NCBI GenBank assembly: GCA_002803225.1
Contig: NXFV01001261.1
Coordinates: 1-12,871, forward strand
Reading direction: 5' to 3'
Length of the DNA stretch: 12,871 nt
From: Gamarada debralockiae
Lineage: Eukaryota > Ascomycota > Leotiomycetes > Helotiales > Hyphodiscaceae
The first letter of the stretch is position 1; every line of letters starts with the position of its first letter. Shown here in pieces: positions 1 to 10,933 of this stretch. A program made the translations under genes and the position numbers. The notes beneath the pieces are model-generated. The model searched no databases, was not told where the DNA came from, and worked only from the letters and a program-made list of their open reading frames with translations.

Positions 1-1663
1 ATCCACTTCGCCCTCTTCTTCAGTACTCCCATACCCACTATGCCTCTCCTCCTTTCCACCGTTGAAGCTATTCCCATCCCCCATGGCTCCCATCCCAACT
101 CCGTAACAGCTCGCCAACCTTCCAAGCAACCCTCTCAGCACCCATCCTCCGCCCATCCAAATTCCCTGCCCCAGGTCCAAGTCTTAGCGCCGCCAAGCGC
201 TCAGTCACAAAGAACGGAATCTCCTCATTCCACATCAAATCGTCCGTTAAACAAGGATACCGCCAACACGCCTCAATCACCAGCCTCCAAAAGGGGTTGT
301 ATAGCGGGGATGGTCTTGAAATCAACCTGCAACCGTGTAGCATAAACAACATGATCAATCCTCGGCACCCCTTCTATTGTCGGAGTCGTCTCAATCTCCC
401 ACGTCTTACTCCCCTCATCCCAACTCACGCCCGTAATCCTTGTCTCCTCGCAAATCTTCACCCTTCCCTTATTCTCATGAGTTTGAAGAATCCTCTTGTA
501 CTCAGGCGTTATCGAGCCACCGCCTCTGGCGTCACGCACCATCTCAAACCGTTCCTCATTCGATCGATCAGCATTCCAAAATGTCGCCAGATGATAATCC
601 TTATATTTCCCCACCCATCGGAGGTCGACGTCGAAATGCCTCACTTTCATTCTGCCTCTCATAATATGCCATACTTTCGTCACGCCTGCTTGGGTCGTGG
701 TATCGGTTATTTGAGCGGAAGTCAAGCCGCCGCCTACGACTATGATGTTGGTTGAATTTTTGGAGGCGATTTCGTGGAGGACGTGAGCGGGGAGAGTGGA
801 TTGGGGTTTGGATTTGATCGAAGGGGAGGAAGAATGGGAAAGGGAGGGACGCATGAAAGCGTGCCTTACGCCCCCAGTTTTCTCTAGCCCACAGAAAGGA
901 CGTCCAGGTGGTAAAGTCGGTTTGAGCGCTGCACCGACAGCGAAAATCACAATCCTTGCTTTCTTCGTCCCCGTCGAAGTCCCCAATGTAAACCCCCTGG
1001 TTATCGGTCGTAGTTGAACGATCATAAGTTATCGAAGCAACTTCAGACTTCTGCACTAAGTCTCTTAAATTATGTCGCGAAACTACATTGTTGCAGTCCT
1101 GATTAAAAAATGCCTTACTAGGACGGAAATAATAATTCCGATCCCTCTCATCAAGATATGAGGTCTCTTGCTGGCGCTTGCCGTTGTTTTTTATTGTTTC
1201 CGCTGATGCTTACTCAATCCCTTCCCACAAACCCCTGAATTTCCCTTAACTCTTTCTCCCTTCCCGCCTTATATACGAACGCCAGCAAGCCATCTCTATC
1301 TCTTGGATCGGATGGAAGAATATTAGACTTCTCAGATAGCTGATTTTCAGCTCTTCGAACTTCAAATCCCAGGAACCCATCCATTTGTCCTCATGTGCAT
1401 CGAGGACTGCGATGTTGATGGAGGAATTGGAGGAGAGGGACCTTGGAGAAGACGACCACGGTCGGTGTTGGAACGAGGAGAAGTTCGGATCGATTTGGGG
1501 TGTTTAGAGGTGGTTGAGGCTTTCATTTAGTGGTATCTTTGGTGTTCGCTGTCTGTGAAGAGTGCAGAGGGGTGGATTCGCGAAGGCGGGCGGCATGGGC
1601 TAGGCCGAAGGGGCCGGCGCCTATGATTATGATATCGTGAATATGAATGTCTTCGTCGGCCAT
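1..1663 (-). pseudogene. FAD/NAD(P)-binding monooxygenase-like gene, multiply frameshifted, cut by left window edge
   Basis: Conceptual reading on the minus strand starts at ATG 1663-1661 and gives an FAD-binding Rossmann start (IIIIGAGPFGLAHAARL). Family-like blocks follow in changing frames: ALFTDSEHQRYH (about 1565-1530, then a TAA), VLDAHEDKWMGSWDLKFEEL (about 1415-1355), RDRDGLLAFVYKAGREKEL (about 1300-1240), LSKHQRKQ (about 1210-1185, then TAA), SYLDERDRNYYFRPSKAFF (about 1170-1110), TSTGTKKARIVIFAVGAALKP (about 985-925), the NADPH-type motif VVGGGLTSAQI (about 750-715), and CLTDDLMWNEEIPFFVTERL (about 265-205). At least six frame changes and several in-frame stops separate them, too many to explain by introns. 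The architecture (FAD site, second GGG site, about 550 codons) resembles L-ornithine N5-/lysine N6-oxygenase-like flavoproteins; the substrate is unknown. The C-terminal tail appears to continue in another frame to base 1. A non-functional relic is most likely; sequencing error is less likely because the neighbouring genes are intact. Confidence 0.82.
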
Positions 1664-1868
1664 TATCATATAATAGAATGACGAAAAGGAAAATAGGAAA
1701 AGAACAAAGAAGTATGGGAAGTTTGAGGCTCAAGGGGGATCAGCCTGCTTCTGGGAGGTGACCTTGATGGGTACTTGTCCATCAGCCATCGAGGTACCTA
1801 CCCCAGGTCTCACTGAACAGTAACAAAGCAAAAGAAGCGCAGGAGGACCATAAACATTATTAGATTCC

Positions 1869-4800
1869 CTAAGCCTCAATCGAAGGTCCAACCGCGTCAA
1901 TCTTCCCAATAAGATCAGCAGTAACCTTCAGATTCTCCGCCCCACTCAACGCCTTCGCAACCATAGTCTCACTCCGTTCTCTAACAATGCGTCTCAAAGC
2001 ACTGACCAGGAACCCAGAAACCAGTTCGACAGACCAAGTGTCAGGTATCAAGTTCAATACATATCCAACATCAAACCAGGCACCGAACCGTTCGAGCAGA
2101 TTGCTCGTCTGCTCGACGCGGTTGCTGATGTCCTCGATGCGGAGGAACTCTCCGAGTAAGAATCTGAATAGTTCCGACTGCTCTTCTCGAGTCGGGAGGC
2201 TTTCTCTTGCTACGGTTCCGGAGATTGGGTGGTAGATGCTGGAGCCGCCAAGGAGGCAGTAGTTGATTGCGGTATCGTAATCTCCTAGGCCATGGGTCAA
2301 GAGCTTCAAGGCCTCCTCATGATGCGATTGTCGCCCATCGAGAATAATGACCTCTGGGACGAGCTCAGCTGTGTATGGCGATATCCTTGCAAGGATGGCA
2401 GCCACATCGTATTGTGACGCAAATCCCTGACTTCCACCCAGCAACTGAAGTAGACGAAGACGGCTGTGCCACCATTCTTCATTGATGGAATTATCCGTGA
2501 TGAACTGTCGATAGGTTGGTTTTGGAGGCCGCAAAGCTCTATATGATTCGTATGTCTGTGCCAGCACTGCCCGAGCTTCTTCAGATTCCTGGAGCTTGCT
2601 GGTGACAATATCCAGATAATATGCTATCAGTTCGTTGATATACTCGGCATGGTTTTTGTTGAAAACAAGATGCTCAAGATAGTCTTTGACGGCTCCAGGG
2701 GCTCCATCTCGAAGGATCTTGACAACCTCAGGAGGCTCGAATTTGACCACACTACGATCCTCTGCAAATACGAGCACACCGAGTCTGGGATTGCGAGTGG
2801 CCAACCAGACGCCGTATTCCTGTACCAAGGCCGAGTTGCGGATCCTCGCAAGATGCTCACGAATTCTCTGTTCGCCATCTTGGAGCTCTCCTCCTTCATC
2901 TAATTCACCTTCCACAATCCGACGCCACGTTGAGAGAACTTCGCCTGTCATTTTCCGGCTGTGATACAGGCGACTCAAAACATAGAGCCTATGGCTAGAT
3001 TCGAGAAGCGATATAGCTCTCTCAAAGCAGTCAACGCCATGATCCACAAGTCCGTATAGCTCTGCTCTCACGGATCCTTTTGGGGGAGGATTGACAGATG
3101 GAGGCGTAGACTTGTCAAGCTGGAGAAGAACAATGAGAAGAGCTGCATCAACGCTTCTGAACACCTCGCTTTCGTTCGCAACACTTCCAAATCCCTTTTT
3201 CTTCCGCCATGAAGCCAGGAATCGTCTCAGGAAATGAAGAATATGATCAGACATTGTCGCATCGTTAGAATCAGAATCGCTAGGCATTCTATTTGTGATG
3301 AAGTTATCTGCAGAATCTTTGACTCCACCGTGGACCCAGATGCCCTGTCTGCCTTCGACTATCTCATTTCGGAGATATGGCACGATTGAGAGAATCACAC
3401 GTGGATCAAGGCCGCCTTCAAGGAGAGATTCTTCGGCTGCTCGATATTCCACCTCGGTGGGCTGCTCGGCAAGAGCATCTAGAATGCTCATGAAGATCAA
3501 CAATCCTGCTCGTTGTCTGATATATCCCAAACTGAGAAACTCCGTCTCAGTCTTTGCTTCTCGTCCTCGCAGAGAGTTGACCAGCTTAACAGCTTTCCTT
3601 CTGTCGAGTGAAGGGTATGTCTGATCATTTCGTATCTCATTCGTCGTCAAGGCGGAAAGACCCTCGTCCAAACGTAATACCAGTGGGTTTCTGACTGCCC
3701 ACCATATGTTCCTGCCAGACCATGCGACAACACGAGTTCGTGAATGGCCCAGTCTCAGGGCAATCTGCAACTCTTCTTCATTTCGTTTTCCCTCCCATCC
3801 TTCCGGAAGTGAGTCGCCGCTTTCAAAGAGTTCTTTTTCCGCCGATACCCGCTCCAGGGATAACGCAGTCCTAGAATCCACACTCCGCAGTGAAAGGACA
3901 GACTCATCCATTGACCTGGTTGCAAAAGGCGAGAAGCGCTTTAATCGAAGCCGGTCCACAGCTTCGTCGAAGAAAATATCCCCGCGATCTATCACATACC
4001 GCAGCCCAATCTTGGCTGTTTTCTTTTCGTCGATAGTTGATGGCGTCTCCAGCCAGAATTTGGGCGTCTCGCCCTCTCCAGGATCCAGATCCCATCGCTG
4101 GATTTCGATACCATGCCGCAGGTCTTCGCCAAAGTCACGAGCCATTGAGGCAAGAATAAACCCTTCCTCTTCATCCTCGAAGTTCGCTGGAGTTGGTTCA
4201 ACGTCAACTCCACGACCATCTACAACAACCATATCGGGGTATTTATCGAACTCCAACGTTGATCTCGTAGGATCGCCTTCAAGATTGACGAACATTCCAA
4301 CTCCAGGATCACGTGGACCCGTTCCAGTAACTAGGAGGAATTCTTGAGCTGTGGGAGACACTATGTGAGGCTTCAGATATACCGGTGCCACAGGAGGCGT
4401 TGTTTGAGGTGGTTGGTCTGTTGCCGTAGCTTCAGATGGCGGTGCTGGAAGAGGCTTGTTGGAACTTGGGCTTAGGTCACGAGGAGCAGGTGCCGGACTG
4501 GTAGCTGGTGCCGGTGAACCTTCTCTAAACAAACGATCAGGTGTCTCTCGCCCACCAAGATCGGGACTTACTCCACGCTGCTGAGCTTGTCTGCGAGAGG
4601 CGCCACTCATGAATGTACCTAGACTGGTACTTCTATTGTGTCCTCGCTCATCACCGAAACCAACTCCTCCCTGGGTGGCCGACGATGTACTTCGTGAGAT
4701 TCCGCCGCCTGAATTCCCAGATATGTCCTCGACCCTGCCTGAAATGCCACCAGACTGTGAATCATCTAGGGAAGAGATTGGGAATAAAGGAATTTTGAGC

Positions 4801-5618
4801 TGGCGGTCAACATCCAGGAGTGCATAAGCTCGCGCATCCGCAACGCAGGCAATGGAATCTCGACGAATGGATATAGTGCATCCAGCAAAATCAATGGTCT
4901 AGCATACGTTAGCAATGGCCATAATATGTATGAATAGCTTATGCGGATGAGAGTACCTACTCTGAGCGCGCGAGGATCATCCCCAATTCTAATAACTCTC
5001 ATCTTCTTGCTCAGCGAGAGCAGAAGCGTCGCAGTAGAGCCTTGGCTACCCTGCCCACTTCCATCGTTTTCCGCATTGAGATCTATACCACCAATCCAAT
5101 TACATTTTGGGATCTGTGTGTTCCCAAAGACAGGGCTCAGTTCCGGCAAAGAGTAAAATGTGACCGTCCAATTACACAGTATGCATGCTTTGTTGACTTT
5201 TGGGAGAAGGAGAATCTGCTGGACGCCTGGTCTAGCGGGAGTAGGAGGCTCATGGTAAGCCGGAGGTAGCCTCGAGGCTAGAATGTATGATGGTTTTCCA
5301 GACGCATCTGCGGGATCGGGAGGTATATGTACAAAGTGGAGTATCTCGGAGGCGGAGGTTCCAACGTAGAGGTTCTGATCTAGGTGGAATTAGCTACTGA
5401 CTGCACAGAAAGCTGTTCTCAGGCGCAAGCAGTGAAAGTTTTAGGAACATAAGTTTCACACCTAGAAACTCCACACAGGTTATTTCAATATCCTTTCTAT
5501 CGCCATCCGCAGACAATGGTAGGTCCTCAAGCAGGGCTCGCAAGACGTAAGGGCCAGTTTCCGGAATTACGCGTTGCACGTTCGAGCTTGGTAGCTCCTC
5601 AGCATCCGTCGCATCCAT
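1869..5618 (-). CDS. vps3: CNH-domain vacuolar sorting protein, Vps3/TGFBRAP1-like CORVET subunit (1201 aa, 3 exons)
   Basis: Exons on the minus strand are 5618-5462, 5379-4961 and 4898-1869. Introns 5461-5380 (82 nt) and 4960-4899 (62 nt) have GT/AG ends, the second with a GCTAAC branch site, and both restore the frame. The start is the first ATG after an in-frame TGA. The N-terminal CNH (citron-homology, beta-propeller) region begins near residue 47 (CVEFLDQNLYVGTS) and includes ILLLPKVNKACILCN and TVTFYSLPEL. It is interrupted by a Ser/Gly/Pro-rich low-complexity insert at about residues 225-360, then resumes at about 366 (KPHIVSPTAQEFLLVTGTG). The rest is helical. The last ~130 residues, including NLIPDTWSVELVSGFLVSALRR at about 1135-1160, look like the Vps39/TGFBRAP1 C-terminal domain. 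In yeast and animals, Vps3/TGFBRAP1 is a CORVET subunit that tethers early endosomes through Rab5-type GTPases. Vps39/Vam6 of HOPS is the main alternative; the N-terminus fits Vps3 better. The gene appears intact. Confidence 0.82.
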
Positions 5619-6121
5619 GTCTCGAGAAGTATGTGAGTATCATCTCATGATCGGTTTATCGAGGTTGCCATCGTAGTTGGGGAGAGTTGTTGTTTGCGCC
5701 GCAATTGAATGTTGGATGTGAGCTCCGAGAGTATGGTTGCCTGAGGGGAGAGAAGGCTGAACTGACAGGGATGCTGGGCACACACAAATTGAAGCTTGAT
5801 TGGGGTCAGTTCCTTGAACCAACAACACATTTGAGAGTTAATGTAGAAGCATGTGGACCAAGTATGGGAATATAAAGTATTGCACGAATCGAAGATTTAC
5901 AATCAGGTGATGGTTCAAGAAAACCTGTTTAAAGATAGGACAGCAAACTGCTTTCAAAGACAGTTTCTCGGCGGACCATCCAAAATCTTCATTTCCATAT
6001 AATTACCATAGCTGTATCGCAACCCCAGCTGTCCTTTTCCATGCAATGCCCTGTCCTAGACCCAAACTCCAGGTATATACCCAAACGCCCATCACCACGA
6101 ACTCCAAAGCAAGCACCCCTC
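5619..6121. other. Intergenic region between the Mis12 stop and the Vps3-like start
   Basis: About 500 bases separate two genes read in the same (minus) direction. It must hold the Mis12 3' untranslated region and the promoter and leader of the Vps3-like gene. I see no convincing TATA box, tRNA or conserved protein; open frames of 60-90 codons here have no recognisable content. Confidence 0.5.
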
Positions 6122-7177
6122 TCAATTCTCATCCATAGCATCAACCCCACCATCACCTCCTCCAACAAGCCCCACAACCCTTTCCAAATCCTCCACCTCT
6201 CCTTTCCCCAGCTTCCTTCCTTCCCCTTGCCACTCTCCATCTCGGACTTCTCCCATTTCACCCAGCTCCAGGCCTCTCACATTCTCTAAATGTCTCCGGG
6301 CTTCCTTCTCCACAAACTCGAATCTCTCCTTCTTCCAACTCTTCTCCTCTTCTCCAACCAGGCCTTCCTGTCCATTATCATTTGCAAGCTCGTCAAGCCG
6401 TGGCTTGAGATTTTGTAACAGAGCTTTCAAAGCTGGTAACTGCGACAATGCAAACGATGTAGTGGTGCTAATAGGGTGCGAAACATCGCCCTTCAAATTG
6501 CCTTTATCCTGCAAGAACGCAAAAGTGGGATGGGTTGGCTGCGAATCCTGTGATGGTTCTGTCTTGAGAACTTGCGTCGAAAGCAAAGCCCTAATCGACG
6601 CAATTGTAGCCTCATTCCTTGCCGTTTCAGCCAACAGCAACGAATGCAACTTCTCCACCTCCCTCAATTTCCTCCTCTGCAGCGTGATTGACTGGCTGCT
6701 CGGCGCATCTGCATCCAGTGTGAAATTCAACCCCTGATAATGACTTAATCGTACCCAATCCCTAACTTCTGGTGGCACACTCAGTATATTCCTCAGCGCA
6801 TATACCTCCAGCTTGTCGAAATTCTTGTCTATCTTTGCTTCGAGTAAAGTTTCGAGTTGGTGGACGCCATTCTCGACTTCCGCTGTAACAGTATCTTTGA
6901 TTGTCGCAGCGGCTTGTTCTCCTTTTGGAGCTGTTTGGGGCGGTATTTGGAACCCTAGGTTTGCCGGGTCGGCGGAAAGGAGGCCTTTTTCGACGGCATC
7001 GATTGCTTTGAAGGCTAGGATGTTGATGCTGTTTACTATGTCGTCGATTAAGGCCTGTGGAACTTGTCAGTCTGCCCCAAAGATTATGGGAGATTTTGAT
7101 AATGGGCAACTGACCGCAGGTCTATATGTAAGGTGTTCTGTCAACAGCGTAGTATCTGAATGTACTGGCGCGCTCAT
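6122..7177 (-). CDS. mtw1: Kinetochore protein Mis12/Mtw1 (331 aa, 2 exons)
   Basis: Exon 1 (7177-7115, 21 codons) encodes MSAPVHSDTTLLTEHLTYRP plus Ala. A 60-nt intron (7114-7055, GTCAGT...CTGAC...CACAG) separates it in phase 0 from exon 2 (7054-6122). The joined protein has the hallmark Mis12 N-terminal block: TEHL followed by ALIDDIVNSINILAFKAIDA, GLLSADPANLGFQIPP, then the coiled VENGVHQLETLLEAKIDKNF segment. The signature PPEVRDWVRLSHYQGLNF starts near residue 115. The C-terminal half is predicted coiled coil (QRRKLREVEKLHSLLLAE) and ends in a Glu/Gly-rich acidic tail. Mis12/Mtw1 is the core subunit of the MIND/Mis12 complex (with Dsn1, Nsl1 and Nnf1) that links inner-kinetochore CENP-C to the Ndc80 complex. 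The gene looks intact. The start is the only upstream ATG that joins in frame; the tiny first exon is easily missed by annotation. Confidence 0.9.
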
Positions 7178-9189
7178 TGTTGTGTTTGTGAGCAAAGTTC
7201 GAAGTGATTGCGCCGCAAGGTGCAATTGGGGAAGGGACGATGTTGGAAGTTTGCAATTCAGCGCACTAAGTCGCAGAAGTCTCTTAAATAAGCAGAATGC
7301 AAATCGATGTTCTTGCGATCAATGTTATGCTTAGTTTGCGATCTTCTTGGCATCACTCGATAGCACGTGATTTGCGTGGCGGAGGGGTGCTGGGCTAGAG
7401 TGGTGGGTGAACCGTCCGTCGAAGCAGCAGAGCATAATTCCGGGGAACATGTGTCGAATCAGACTATATTTTGTAGTAAAATCATGTATGTATTGATATC
7501 TAAGGAGGGAAGAATCGTAGGGTTGCCAAAACCTGAGATATGTGTACACAACCGTCACCATAGCAACCAGCAATAGCCTAGGTTTTATTGACACCATGGC
7601 AGTCTTGAGGTTGGAGTACTGGGCAAGCGGGTGGTTGAGGGGAGTATGACATGAACTTTCTGAGCCACCCATTTCGACATGACATATAGGATCCCGTCGA
7701 GACGGGCTCGGCCCAGGTAGGCTGGTGGAGGACAATTAATCTACTCAGGCATGGATGTTGCGCTGGTATCGCTGCTTTCGGCCTGGAGCCTCATAAATAA
7801 ATATTGTGATGGCGACGAATATAATAAATATTGTATTATGTCTAATTGTGCCGCGCCACACAAAGAGAAAACTTGCGCAGACACGGACTACAGTATTGTG
7901 TTTGCATTGTCGGCGACTTTTTCACTGGCTTCTGTCCGGGTCCAAGCGCCTACCAGTTGTTGACCCGAATGAGGTTGCTTGGTCAGGAAGAGACACTCAC
8001 TGAACTGGTCGGTATGGTGTTGCGAAACCTGCGATAGGTCTCTCTGATAGGGAGGCGGCGAGCAGCAGTACAGTCCTTCGGGAGCAGTCCTTTCTATACT
8101 GGGATGTCTTTAGATATTATAATGACTGTCTACTTGCTTGAACGAAGAGGTGGTTTGTCATATTACTCTATAAACTCAAGCATAAAGCCCGGCGTGACCA
8201 CCTATGATTCATGACAGCTGTCCTTATGTTCCAATCCTCTCATACTCAAACCCCTTCTCTCGCTCCATATATACCCTCCCCTACGATACGGTTTTTCAGG
8301 GGTAGGCTCCGCCCGACATCTTTGAACTCCTCTTTTGTTCACTGTCAGCGTCGTCGTCATTGTCGTCTCCTATGGTCCATCGTCTCAGCTCACCGAAGAC
8401 CGTATCATGTGATACCACCAATACACACTGTTAAGCAGGACACTAAAGTCTCTGAATATGAGCATTCCGTTCAATTACTTGACTTTGAACTCACCGAATG
8501 CGAGCTCTTTTAGTGGTGGAAGGAACTCCGTAATAGCTGCGTCGACCAGCAGCGATCACAAACTCCCTGCTCGGCCTCCCAAAGAAATCAATGGACTGGG
8601 ACCTTAATTCAGTATTGAGTCCAGTTTGGAATTTGAAAGAGTGTTCTTACAGCTTCCTAGACCCAGGCTCGATTGAAGTGATTGATGGTAATCCGGTATG
8701 CTTCTTCGTTTGCCTCGCCCTTGACAAGAACATCGTATTCCAGTAATTTGAGGTCTTGATGACAGTTGCGGAATCCGAAACAGCATTCCCGTCCTTTTGA
8801 GAAGTTTTAATCCCTGAGTTCTTTATTGACGACCGAAGACTCAGCTGATTCGAAAGTGGAAAGATAGACGGCATCGCATCTTGCACTTCGTAGTGGGTAT
8901 TGGCGAGATTGGCGCAAGGCTTGCGGTAGAAGAGTAAGCGCTGGAGTAGCTGCTGACCGCTATGAACAAGAAGATGAACGGGACAGCTCTCCAGCTTTCT
9001 CACTGCTACCTAGCTGGATTGGAGCTAAGACAACTGGCATAGAGGAGAGAAACAGATGAATAAAAATCCACAGACGATCTCGTGGCCATTCACAGGAACT
9101 TAATGGATCTTGGCTTAGAGAATTCTCACCATTTTATTTGCTCGTTCCATAATCAAACATTGCAGCGACAGTGGTCTAGCGTCAAGACG
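7178..9189. other. Gene-poor spacer with no supportable gene
   Basis: About 2 kb between the Mis12 start and the stop of the seven-helix protein. The right end of Mis12's promoter must lie here. Small open frames exist: 7331-7735 minus (134 codons, one hydrophobic stretch LLLVAMVTVVYTYL), 8211-8513 plus, 8458-8607 plus (49 codons, Ser/Pro-rich) and 8647-9003 minus (118 codons). None shows a domain, and they are broken by stops in neighbouring frames. A TATA-like CATATATACC at about 8267-8276 lies upstream of the 8458 ATG, so a small or multi-exon plus-strand gene cannot be excluded. An AT-rich patch at 7795-7840 holds two copies of ATAAATATTGT. I found no tRNA, 5S rRNA or transposon protein. 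Confidence 0.45.
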
Positions 9190-10475
9190 TTAGACATTCT
9201 TCCACCCCAGCACCTGACTCCTTTCCCACTCCCCCGGCGCAGCAGATCGCTCATTCGTCATCATCATGATCTGCGTCTCCTTCAAGATATGTTTCTGGCT
9301 ATCCCCATCCCCATCCTTATCTCCCAGTTGCTGAAAAGTGTCCATCTTAATATTCGAATGCAACGCCTGATGTCCACTCCTCGGCTGTTTGAATTTGTTG
9401 GCCGAAGTGGAGCCGCTATTGTTGCTGGTGGGGTTGCGGCTGAAGAAGGGGAGGGAGAGGAGAGGGCGAAGAGCGGGGAGCGAGCCGGCGATAATGCCAA
9501 TACCTTCTTCGATTATGGACCAGAGGCCGATTTTGCCGGTGCTGAACATGAACTCTTTGGGGTTGCTGTAGAGACTTAGGTATCGGAGTCGGACTATTGT
9601 TGCGCAGCTTGCACTGGAGAAGCGCCAGTCAGCTGCATACCTAGTTTTGTAGTGGTGGCAAAATGAAGGAAGGCTATCTTTAAGCCCGGGAAAGAGTACT
9701 GAGGTACTTACAAAGCAGCCAGCCCAAGAATTACAGCCACCGAGAACTTGACTCTACTCTTCATCTGAATATTCCACAACAAGATCCCAGGCAAGATTGC
9801 TAAAGCCCAGTCGGTCGCGATCTCAATAGCAGAGAAGAAGAAGCTAACGTCGCTGTCCAGCTTGAGATTGCATGAACCGGTGGTGGTTTCACCCCATAGC
9901 GTAGTGATCGGATGACAGATATTGGCAACACAGATTATGAATATGCCGGCGGAAATGGCAGTAGCGATCATGATGCCCCAGATAGTCCACGTAAAGCGAC
10001 GACGTGAGTCGGCAATACGGAGGAGAGTTACGGCGATGCTGCACTTGATGACGACGGCGCCGGAGGCGTAGAAGAACTCCGCGATGAAGAAGAGCTTTTA
10101 GTGATGATCAGTTTCACTGTGCCAGACTTTCAATCAGAGAGGGCGACGGTACGCACCTTGGTTCCTTTCATAATATCACTCTTCTTCAAGGCGGCAGCAA
10201 GCTGGCCGGACCCGTAGAAGCAGCAAACAATACATAGGCTACTTGTAACCGTGAAGAGCAGCTGCGATAGCATCGGTACGTCAGTTGTTAGTCTCAGGGG
10301 AAGGAGAAGCTGGTTGCACACGTACGAGGCCTATAAACATTAAAAAATCGTCTAAACCCAAGGCTTTTCTCCATATCCGCACTCCCACCCGTGTAACGAA
10401 CGTGATCCAACTTAGAGCCAGCAGCAGTATTGAAGTATAGAAGAGCGGGATGCCGTCTCCAGCCGGTTTGACCAT
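9190..10475 (-). CDS. SAT4/PTH11-type seven-transmembrane (rhodopsin-domain) integral membrane protein (353 aa, 4 exons)
   Basis: Exons on the minus strand: 10475-10326, 10261-10157, 10094-9712 and 9613-9190. Introns of 64, 62 and 98 nt start GTACGT, GTGCGT and GTAAGT and end in CAG, AAG and CAG; all joins keep frame. Seven hydrophobic helices are visible: about residues 11-32, 43-66, 86-110, 118-143, a fifth containing FFFSAIEIATDWALAILPGI, a sixth containing FSVAVILGLAAFASCATIVRL, and a seventh with IEEGIGIIAGSLPALRPLL, a strong signature of the fungal SAT4 family. The cytosolic tail is Ser/Asn/Lys-rich. The family includes PTH11-like receptors and many uncharacterised proteins; the ligand cannot be inferred, and no CFEM domain is present. 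The chosen ATG has A at -3. ATG 10526 (17 residues longer) or 10557 with an extra intron are alternative starts. Confidence 0.87.
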
Positions 10476-10933
10476 GATTACAGCACAGTTGAGCGTCGTG
10501 AAAGGAAAATGAGATGAACAGAGCAAAGAAGAAGAAGAATACCTCTTCCTCTTTCATCTTGAAGGATTTTGTGGGGAAATAATAAGTTCGAACTCAATTC
10601 CTTGCCTGGCTTGAGCTACCGGGACGTACCTAGAACTTGGCCCGCTGTTCTCAGTACCTGACTATTGTGTAACTCAGCAAAAAATGAGACGCCGTACTAA
10701 GTTGACCATACCTCATCGTCGCTCTCAATCTCGCTGTCTCGCTGTCGTCGCTTTCAGCCTTACTGTTGTTGCTTTTGACCTCATTGTCGTCTCTTTTAAC
10801 TCTTACTGTACTACTATTAGTTTCTCTATTTCCCTACGACTTGAATTGCTACTGTCGAAGACCCCCGCTAGAGCTTGCAACGGCATTGCTCTGGGCCATA
10901 GTCCTTGGCTAATGATTCCTGCCGCCCACCTCT
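10476..10933. other. Spacer upstream of the SAT4-type gene
   Basis: Holds the promoter and leader of the minus-strand membrane-protein gene, with a GAA-rich (minus strand TTC) tract near 10525-10545 just upstream of its start. It then runs into a degenerate tandem repeat and up to the LTR boundary at 10934. A plus-strand frame at 10684-10953 is open only because it runs through the repeat and into the LTR. Confidence 0.5.
10714..10805 (+). repeat. Degenerate ~21-bp pyrimidine-rich tandem repeat
   Basis: Successive units align as CTGTCGTCGCTTTCAGCCTTA (10742-10762), CTGTTGTTGCTTTTGACCTCA (10763-10783) and TTGTCGTCTCTTTTAACTCTTA (10784-10805), with a weaker unit before them (from about 10714) and possibly one after. 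Differences are mostly C/T changes. If translated on the plus strand it would give a VVAF-type heptad-like repeat, but no supportable gene contains it. Confidence 0.55.

Noticed and set aside
1..1663. Explaining the flavoprotein breaks by introns
   Set aside because: The frame changes occur within a few bases of continuous homology blocks, and no GT...AG pairs of intron length sit at the breaks.
3706..4347. 213-codon plus-strand open frame
   Set aside because: Antisense shadow of the Vps3-like exon 3; Ser/Arg-rich composition and no domain.
1058..7289. Shared 13-mer AAGTCTCTTAAAT at 1058-1070 and 7277-7289
   Set aside because: About one or two such matches are expected by chance in a window this long; the flanks do not align.
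7331..7735. 134-codon minus-strand frame with one hydrophobic segment as a small membrane protein
   Set aside because: No recognisable family, no supporting promoter, and a single hydrophobic stretch is weak evidence.
8647..9003. 118-codon minus-strand frame as a gene
   Set aside because: No domain, no splice partners and ordinary composition; could be chance in a 2-kb spacer.
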